A stretch of 38,603 bases of DNA from Bacteroidota bacterium (lineage in GTDB: Bacteria > Bacteroidota > Bacteroidia > JAADEI01), in contig JALWYU010000097.1 of NCBI GenBank assembly GCA_026992635.1, positions 1 through 38,603 of the forward strand, written 5' to 3'. The position numbers were made by a program, and so were the translations under genes. The notes under the pieces were generated by a model that was given only the letters and a program-made list of their open reading frames with translations, did no database searches and was not told where the DNA came from. Below are positions 34,001 through 38,603 of this stretch, one piece after another (within the stretch, counting starts at the first letter, position 1; every line of letters starts with the position of its first letter).

Positions 34001-34797
34001 ACTAATGGCGCCTTCACCCATTCTATACTCCTCTGGATGAAACGATTCTGAAACCAGTCGCAGCCGCTGTTGTGGCAATATGGGGTTAACAGCTCAGCCG
34101 TTTTTCGCCAGAGCCCGGCAATGAACCGCAGGCGATCCTGCCGAGCCCGTGCACGAAAATCGCGCGCATCCAGGTCAATCAGGTTCTTCAGCAATTCCAG
34201 ATAGCGCTGGGTAAATTGTTTGTCCTGGAAGCTGTGTCCGGTTTCATAGTAGGCAGCCACCAATTCCATTGCCTGGAGTGGGTCAATGCGGGCACCTGTG
34301 TCCTTCTCGGGCAGGTTATGCCAGAGTACGTTCAGGTCTTTGAGCAGGATTTGCAAAAGAGCGAATTTTTCAGTGAAGTGGGCAGAAAAATCGCGGGGAG
34401 AACTCTTTTCCCCTAACTCCCTGTCCTCAGGAACAGATGACGTGGGTCCTGGAGAAGGGGAAGGGGTTTCGCGGGTGCCATTCCCTCCAGCAGAGAAAGA
34501 CAGCAATGAAAAATCCCCGCCCAGCTCCTGTGCCAGACTCGCATACAGCAACGAAGTCAACAGCAGGGGATTGTCGCAAATCTCTACGTGTGGCGTAAGC
34601 CGGTTGACAAACTCCGACAAAGTGTACAGATGCACGGATTGGAGACGCTCAGGACTCATACGCTGGAGTGCATCCAGAAAGAAGATTTTTGCCCGCTGAT
34701 TGGGTAAAATCACGATGTCCACCTTTCCCCCGGGCATTTGCAGATATTGCTGGATGAGTGCACGCGAAAAAGCGCTGTCATTCTTTGGGTTAGCCAT
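31051..34797 (-). CDS. AddB-like PD-(D/E)XK nuclease protein
   Basis: A 1248-residue cytoplasmic partner of the upstream helicase, likely forming an AddAB-type double-strand-break processing complex. The N-terminus (VDIVILPNQRAKIFFLDALQ) matches the inactive helicase-like start of Bacteroidota AddB-like proteins, with no Walker A. The C-terminal nuclease domain begins with FSLSVSALMDLLICPYRYLL and GSAVHYALQAIYN, and the metal-binding strand is VRLCDFKYS (Asp, Lys). Cysteines in ICPYRY plus CASCPVADVCLAGRR near the end fit the four-cysteine iron-sulfur cluster of AddB-type nucleases. Low-complexity Ser/Thr/Glu linkers are present. It overlaps the helicase gene by 8 bp, indicating coupling. Confidence 0.82.
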   Translation of the reverse strand: MANPKNDSAFSRALIQQYLQMPGGKVDIVILPNQRAKIFFLDALQRMSPERLQSVHLYTLSEFVNRLTPHVEICDNPLLLTSLLYASLAQELGGDFSLLSFSAGGNGTRETPSPSPGPTSSVPEDRELGEKSSPRDFSAHFTEKFALLQILLKDLNVLWHNLPEKDTGARIDPLQAMELVAAYYETGHSFQDKQFTQRYLELLKNLIDLDARDFRARARQDRLRFIAGLWRKTAELLTPYCHNSGCDWFQNRFIQRSIEWVKAPLVFEGYLMYVAANKWFGWIDKVNAIWGDGQNRRIIVLMAGLLLDRNPFRILQKIKDNLENVHIFWEPVPHLRELEQYLTADLYSVFPGTSGNHSLSKPIQQLLPTSQHKLADHPHASNAEDSPKEKPALFVHTVPTRTAQIGLIRYLLTNAQTHTQDAEPGSRRTLLLLFKEDLLPLLIHLLPEVNISMGLPLHLTALRPLCTLLIETASLLQDQQEICPVELVHRWWEHPLGKLVLHTESSTESSSLPPTMESITRHASGGGVPFCQVFHEKWLGILRTLAQKCAPSALSQYFAQYLELWRFLVRRLVNHQQDDPALRQSAWIHLQAIHTLIQHLQMIFPVVLDAIFSQPEASQKTPRTANTSNKDREEDGRVVPLEFFTVFTQFLLHQVRAPLKGDRLHLWQALGLLETRALTFDRIIIPDVLNSAIRMHGDGNTFLSPVIRAAMYLPVDSIVALRNYYTLFRLVAHAKEVHLIVPARDEHGRETQASTLIHQLQWYLDTEVQHLDYAAGNLFTEMTTHSPEDQEFAVEQNSENTPSEQSTPSEATPLPYSALLSSMPVWLNLTDHQLPSQENDSSRAQSFTLSVSALMDLLICPYRYLLARYWRLSAPTLPPDLHTLDSRLVGSAVHYALQAIYNPQVQSNDLSRIQETLKDLLNTPDQLDNLVQNALLQAMTSPNSQKEEKEHSGGAATPVLRQSVNFFSAREIVRRILAHDLQRLHNPESKPKVTQILHEIPVGNDWLSARIDRIEIFQRDEQEGDGQVRLCDFKYSVGRGLPTLHGQKAIEVIGALGLRIQQIAQLIEIQMGNATARQLQELIQSLQQTPFREKQETYILQLLLYGYLFFQSPSMNGQNHLTVANQRFPDLVIYNMKGVWHSTNNQNEEYEYLIWSPEGALPSARQNELQTAHQESNAPDLLQHLERDVLSPLKDRLLNLLRQVIQEVPPDRLSHILVPLPDDRACASCPVADVCLAGRRTYRQRYHQ

Positions 34798-37700
34798 GGG
34801 ATTCGGGTTTAGCAGGGTGATGATGACGGGGAACGTTGATGACCTGGTTGGGCGTGATCAGGTAGCCCTCCACCCGACCAACACCATAAATCTCCTGAAC
34901 AACTGTCATATACTGCTGAACCTGCCGGGTCCATTTATCCAGTGCGGCGGATAGGTCTCCTTCGGCAATTTTGAAGTCTATGACAACGGCGCTCTGCCGA
35001 TCCTTTGCCAGCATCAACCGGTCAACCCGATACATCTTCCCCTGGAAAAACAGGTCTTTCTCCGTGTAAATCTCCCATTTGTACTGGGCATCTTCCTGGA
35101 AGAACTGGTTGACCCTGTCATCCTGGCGGATGGTCTTCATCAGCCGATCCAGAATCCTCTTCAGTTCTACTGGAAGCTGTCGGCTCCCCTTCAGGGTTTC
35201 CAGGTCCGCAATGGTTCGGATCTGGCTGAGCACCTTGTGCAAAAACGTGCCCTGCATCTGGTGGCGTAGAGAAACCAGAGAAGAGGATTGGGCAATGTCC
35301 TGCCAGAACGCTTCACCTGCCCGCCAATCTTCTCTGTCAGGAAAAGTTAAGGGTTTTACGGTTTGGGGAATGGTATACGTGAGGTGGTCGCCCAAATTGC
35401 GGGCTGGACGCCGGCTCCCCTCCGACATAACCCCGGCACCCGCCGCAGACACATCCAGCGCATCCCAGTACTTGTCAAAATGCTTCGTAAACCAGTTCAT
35501 TACTTTGCACTGGAAGTCCGGGTCAGCGCCATTTTCCCTTGCCAGAACCCTATCCAGACGATGCGTTCGCAGCCAGTCCAGATCGTCTTGATCACTCAAA
35601 TCCTGTGCGACACTTTTCACCGTTCTGCATTCCAGTTTTTTATATCGCGCACATTTCTTAGAGTGAGCTGGCGTGTCTGTGTCCTCGAGCCCAACAAGCG
35701 CCCAGTATACCCAATCGTTCATTGGAAAAGATCGGGGGGCACGTTGCGAACTCGTTCGTTTTCTATCTGATGGGTTTGTTGCCATAGGAGCAACCAGCCA
35801 GACGAACAAGCCCTCTTCCGCACGCGTAAACGCCACATACAGCAAATTCAGGGCTTCAAACGCGTGGCGTCCCACGCTCGTCTCTATCTCCTCTACGAAC
35901 TGAACGAATCCCTGAATCCTCTCCTGATTGTTCGGCGTCTGAAGTGAGCGCAAAGCCTTCGCCAGCTCCTGCAGGTTAGCGTACAATGCCTGGGAAAACG
36001 GCACGGGAATCACTCCCAGGTCCCCCTGAGCAGCACCCATTGGAAGCAAATCCCGGGGCAACTTATCCAGCGAAATCGTAAAGGTTTCATCCCAGCGACC
36101 TCCTCCCCTGGGCATCAGCGTCCAGCTCAAAAACGGTAAAAACACAAAGCGTTTTTCCAGACCTTTCGCTGAGTGAATCGTGAGAATTTCCACGGCATTC
36201 TCAGTTTGTCCCGCGCCCGTAATGTGTGTCGTGGTCACTTCCCTGTCGCCACTTGCCCATATCCGGAACAGCTCGTGCCAGGTCGTGATGCCCTGCCACT
36301 CCAGCCGCAATACATAATGCAAATAGGCGGCAAGCCCCTCCCTCAATGGTGCCCCTATGGGGCTATGCACAGATTCAATGCACGAGAGCAACTCACCACC
36401 AATCACTAAAACTGCTTCTGAAAGGGGTAACTGGCAAATCAGTTCACGCCATCGCGGGAAATGCCCCTCTATTGCCTCCCAGATTTTCTTAATGCTCTGA
36501 TTTTCAGCTTTTTCTGTCTGCAGTCGGGTGCCCCCAGGTACGCACATCCGAGCCAGACCAGCCAAAACCTTCGCCCGCAAAAAGTTCAAACTGGACGAAG
36601 AACAACCCACCGAACCCCAGTACATCCACTCAAAAAAAGCATGTAAAAACCGCGTGACAGGATGCTGATCCAGCACAATCGCCCCCGACAGCGAAACCGG
36701 CACACCCGACGACAACAAATACTCTGCAACCAATTGCATCTCATCACTCTTCCGAACCAGAATCAACATATCCCCATACGCAACACTCTTCCTGTGCAAC
36801 GCCTGAATGCAATGCGCCAGATCCGCCATAACCAGTTCTTTTTCAGCGTGCCTGCCCCGACGTCGCACATCCTGTCGTACCTCCCCGGCATCCCCCAGAC
36901 GAATCACACGAAATACCACGCCACCCAATGCCTGACCCGACTTCCTGTTGGGTATCTGGTGTACCCTGCGCTTAGCATACCACGCCTTCAGCATCTTCCA
37001 GAAATACCTGGGCTCTTCCTCCGAAGAAGCCCGAAACCCCTTACGGAACACCTCAGGAAGTCCCGTGCCAAACAACCACGAATTCAACTCCACAATCTCC
37101 GAAACACTCCGAAAATTCCTACATAACCAGCGATCCGTTTCTTCCGGATTCGTCGCATGCGGCTGGAAATCCTTAAGAACCCGTTCCGCCAGAATCTCCG
37201 GATCCGCATCCCGCCACTGATAAATAGACTGCTTCACATCGCCCACGACAACCAGCTCGCCCCCACAACCCGAACACAACTCCTCCCACAACGGTTTCAA
37301 CGCCTCATACTGCTCTCGCGAAGTATCCTGAAACTCATCCACTAAATAATACCGAAGACGCATGCCCAAAAACTCATACAACATCTGCAAAAGCCATTCT
37401 TTATCACGACGAATCATCCGCGCAAACAACCCATGAATGTCCGACAAAAACAACACACGAAACTGAGAACGATACACACGCAACGCACGCTGAATAAACG
37501 CATACTCCGACCAATACGGCAACGAGGGCTCAATCACCCGCTCAGACAAATGAGCCAGACCAACCCAGTACAACAAATCCGCAATCACCTCCTTTTCGTC
37601 TTCAGTGAATGCTTCCACAGACGACCCACCCCTTCTCCCCCCCTTTACCAACTTCACTAAATTCTCCAACGACAATCTCCGAAAATGAGACCGATCACTC

Positions 37701-38503
37701 TGCAAAAAACATTCATAAACTTCCTGACCCGACTGAAGCACTGCCTCCTCTAAAAGCATACGCCAGATCGGAGGACGACGACGACGAAATCGCGTATCCT
37801 CTGCCGGTCCACCCCGAACCCCTGTACGTCCCCCACCGGCTGCGCAACGACGAAACCGCTGAATAAACTCAGAATACGCATCAAATAACCGCTCCTCCAC
37901 CTTCTGACGACATCCCTCAAAACCCCAATACAACTCCTCGGGCGAAACATCCCCCATCCACTCTACAGACAGCCGCGGACTGACAGCCCGCACCATCTCC
38001 GAAAACGCCATATTACGACTGGCTAACAGACGATCTACCCGAGACCGAAACGCTTCATCCCGAGCATACGTCAGTACAAAATAACGGCGAACCCACTCAC
38101 GAACCCGAAAACGCCCTACCTCAATCGTCCACGACCACCGATCATCCAGCAACAGCAACAACGGATCCACTAAACGCGATAACGCCGAATCAATCGTGCT
38201 CAAAAACATCCGATCAATATGAAACAACACATACGGATAAAACCTCTGCAAAACCGAATCCCCGCGTACACGATCCAAAATCCGCTGACGTAACTGATGC
38301 GCCGCACGATTCGTAAACGTCAAACCCGCAAGACGACGTAAAAAATCCACCACCCGTACGCTCAAGTGTACACTCGCCGAGAAATCCCCAACCCGCTCCT
38401 GTAAAAACTCAACCACCCGAGTGCTCAAAAAATGCGTTTTGCCCGCACCCGCCGAAGCCAATACACGTAAAAACCGAAACGTGCTCGCGTCAGTATCAGC
38501 CAT
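34790..38503 (-). CDS. AddA/UvrD-like helicase-nuclease
   Basis: A superfamily 1 DNA helicase fused to a C-terminal nuclease, about 1237 residues. Motifs in order: Walker A RVLASAGAGKTHFL, LTFTNRAAHQLRQRI (Ia), YYLVDEFQDTSREQYEAL (Walker B), GDVKQSIYQWRDADPEIL (III), RNFRSVSEIVELNSWLF (IV), ILTIHSAKGLEKRFVFLP (V) and LLYVAFTRAEEGLFVWL (VI). The PD-(D/E)XK nuclease has GTFLHKVLSQI and AVVIDFKIAEGDLS. With the AddB-like protein it would resect broken DNA ends for recombination. I use the ATG at 38503 (MADTDAS); a GTG at 38527 is possible. The 5' half (about 36600-38500) has strikingly G/T-rich coding sequence compared with the 3' half. Confidence 0.88.
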   Translation of the reverse strand: MADTDASTFRFLRVLASAGAGKTHFLSTRVVEFLQERVGDFSASVHLSVRVVDFLRRLAGLTFTNRAAHQLRQRILDRVRGDSVLQRFYPYVLFHIDRMFLSTIDSALSRLVDPLLLLLDDRWSWTIEVGRFRVREWVRRYFVLTYARDEAFRSRVDRLLASRNMAFSEMVRAVSPRLSVEWMGDVSPEELYWGFEGCRQKVEERLFDAYSEFIQRFRRCAAGGGRTGVRGGPAEDTRFRRRRPPIWRMLLEEAVLQSGQEVYECFLQSDRSHFRRLSLENLVKLVKGGRRGGSSVEAFTEDEKEVIADLLYWVGLAHLSERVIEPSLPYWSEYAFIQRALRVYRSQFRVLFLSDIHGLFARMIRRDKEWLLQMLYEFLGMRLRYYLVDEFQDTSREQYEALKPLWEELCSGCGGELVVVGDVKQSIYQWRDADPEILAERVLKDFQPHATNPEETDRWLCRNFRSVSEIVELNSWLFGTGLPEVFRKGFRASSEEEPRYFWKMLKAWYAKRRVHQIPNRKSGQALGGVVFRVIRLGDAGEVRQDVRRRGRHAEKELVMADLAHCIQALHRKSVAYGDMLILVRKSDEMQLVAEYLLSSGVPVSLSGAIVLDQHPVTRFLHAFFEWMYWGSVGCSSSSLNFLRAKVLAGLARMCVPGGTRLQTEKAENQSIKKIWEAIEGHFPRWRELICQLPLSEAVLVIGGELLSCIESVHSPIGAPLREGLAAYLHYVLRLEWQGITTWHELFRIWASGDREVTTTHITGAGQTENAVEILTIHSAKGLEKRFVFLPFLSWTLMPRGGGRWDETFTISLDKLPRDLLPMGAAQGDLGVIPVPFSQALYANLQELAKALRSLQTPNNQERIQGFVQFVEEIETSVGRHAFEALNLLYVAFTRAEEGLFVWLVAPMATNPSDRKRTSSQRAPRSFPMNDWVYWALVGLEDTDTPAHSKKCARYKKLECRTVKSVAQDLSDQDDLDWLRTHRLDRVLARENGADPDFQCKVMNWFTKHFDKYWDALDVSAAGAGVMSEGSRRPARNLGDHLTYTIPQTVKPLTFPDREDWRAGEAFWQDIAQSSSLVSLRHQMQGTFLHKVLSQIRTIADLETLKGSRQLPVELKRILDRLMKTIRQDDRVNQFFQEDAQYKWEIYTEKDLFFQGKMYRVDRLMLAKDRQSAVVIDFKIAEGDLSAALDKWTRQVQQYMTVVQEIYGVGRVEGYLITPNQVINVPRHHHPAKPESHG

Positions 38504-38581
38504 CAAGCCCAGAATTTCAAAAACCACAATTCAACCGAAACCCGAAAGAAAAGGTAAATACAGACAAAGGAATGGACAGGC

Positions 38582-38603
38582 GGGAGAAGGGGTAGGGGGT
38601 GGG
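38582..38603 (+). other. G-quadruplex-type tract at window edge
   Basis: Four G-tracts (ggg, gggg, ggggg, ggg) are separated by loops agaa, ta and t, a textbook G-quadruplex consensus on the + strand. It lies about 55-80 bp upstream of the AddA-like start, so it would be C-rich in that gene's sense direction. The sequence may continue beyond the window. Any regulatory role is inference. Confidence 0.5.

Noticed and set aside
37433-37866. Arg/Pro-rich + strand ORFs opposite the helicase 5' half
   Set aside because: They are antisense to conserved helicase motifs and result from the strong strand skew there.

Overview
The window looks like chromosomal DNA from a member of the Bacteroidota, probably an uncultivated or deep-branching one with moderate G+C. 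The signs are a choice-of-anchor L adhesin with a gliding-motility-associated (T9SS type B) C-terminus, a second secreted protein with a T9SS type A-like tail, and an HU-CCDC81-like/SPOR protein. An arginine decarboxylase of the Bacteroidota form (CTKSSH lysine motif), a TPR-like protein of a common Bacteroidota family and a UvrD/PD-(D/E)XK pair in the Bacteroidota arrangement agree. I saw no rRNA, tRNA, CRISPR array or prophage.

Left edge, 1-2271: an insertion-sequence graveyard. The right end of one IS1634/IS4-like element abuts an internal piece of a second, broken copy, and the two share a perfect 155-bp direct repeat. A faint IS256-like remnant follows, then the 3' end of a truncated secreted beta-propeller-like gene. 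Next is a leftward group: msrA, a metallo-beta-lactamase/double-rhodanese sulfur protein, and two overlapping genes for similar-sized beta-barrel-like proteins. Divergent from msrA are an MscS channel and a secreted choice-of-anchor V-like protein with a CxxCH motif, translationally coupled (5868-7930).

7937-12050 is a leftward pair: a large cysteine-rich secreted protein with an apparent frameshift, then a UbiA-type prenyltransferase with about 220 extra N-terminal membrane residues. A TPR-like protein and a family 2 glycosyltransferase then converge on a perfect, loop-less 106-bp palindrome (13762-13867), the most striking non-coding structure here. A TonB-receptor-like outer membrane protein and an HU/SPOR protein converge with a 52-bp overlap.

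17771-24467 is a rightward housekeeping run: arginine decarboxylase, thpR, an M20 amidohydrolase, a YbaB/EbfC-like protein, dxs and a methyltransferase. A large adhesin faces it. Rightward again are a dicarboxylate/amino acid symporter and a PriA homologue that keeps its zinc cysteines but has lost the recognisable helicase motifs. The right end is a leftward, overlapping AddA-like helicase-nuclease and AddB-like nuclease pair, with a G-quadruplex-type tract at the window edge.

I found no complete new multi-gene system. The best leads are the palindrome, the apparently helicase-dead PriA, the extended UbiA protein paired with a Cys-rich secreted protein, and the msrA/MBL-rhodanese/beta-barrel cluster. 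All domain calls are by eye from motifs; no database search was possible.
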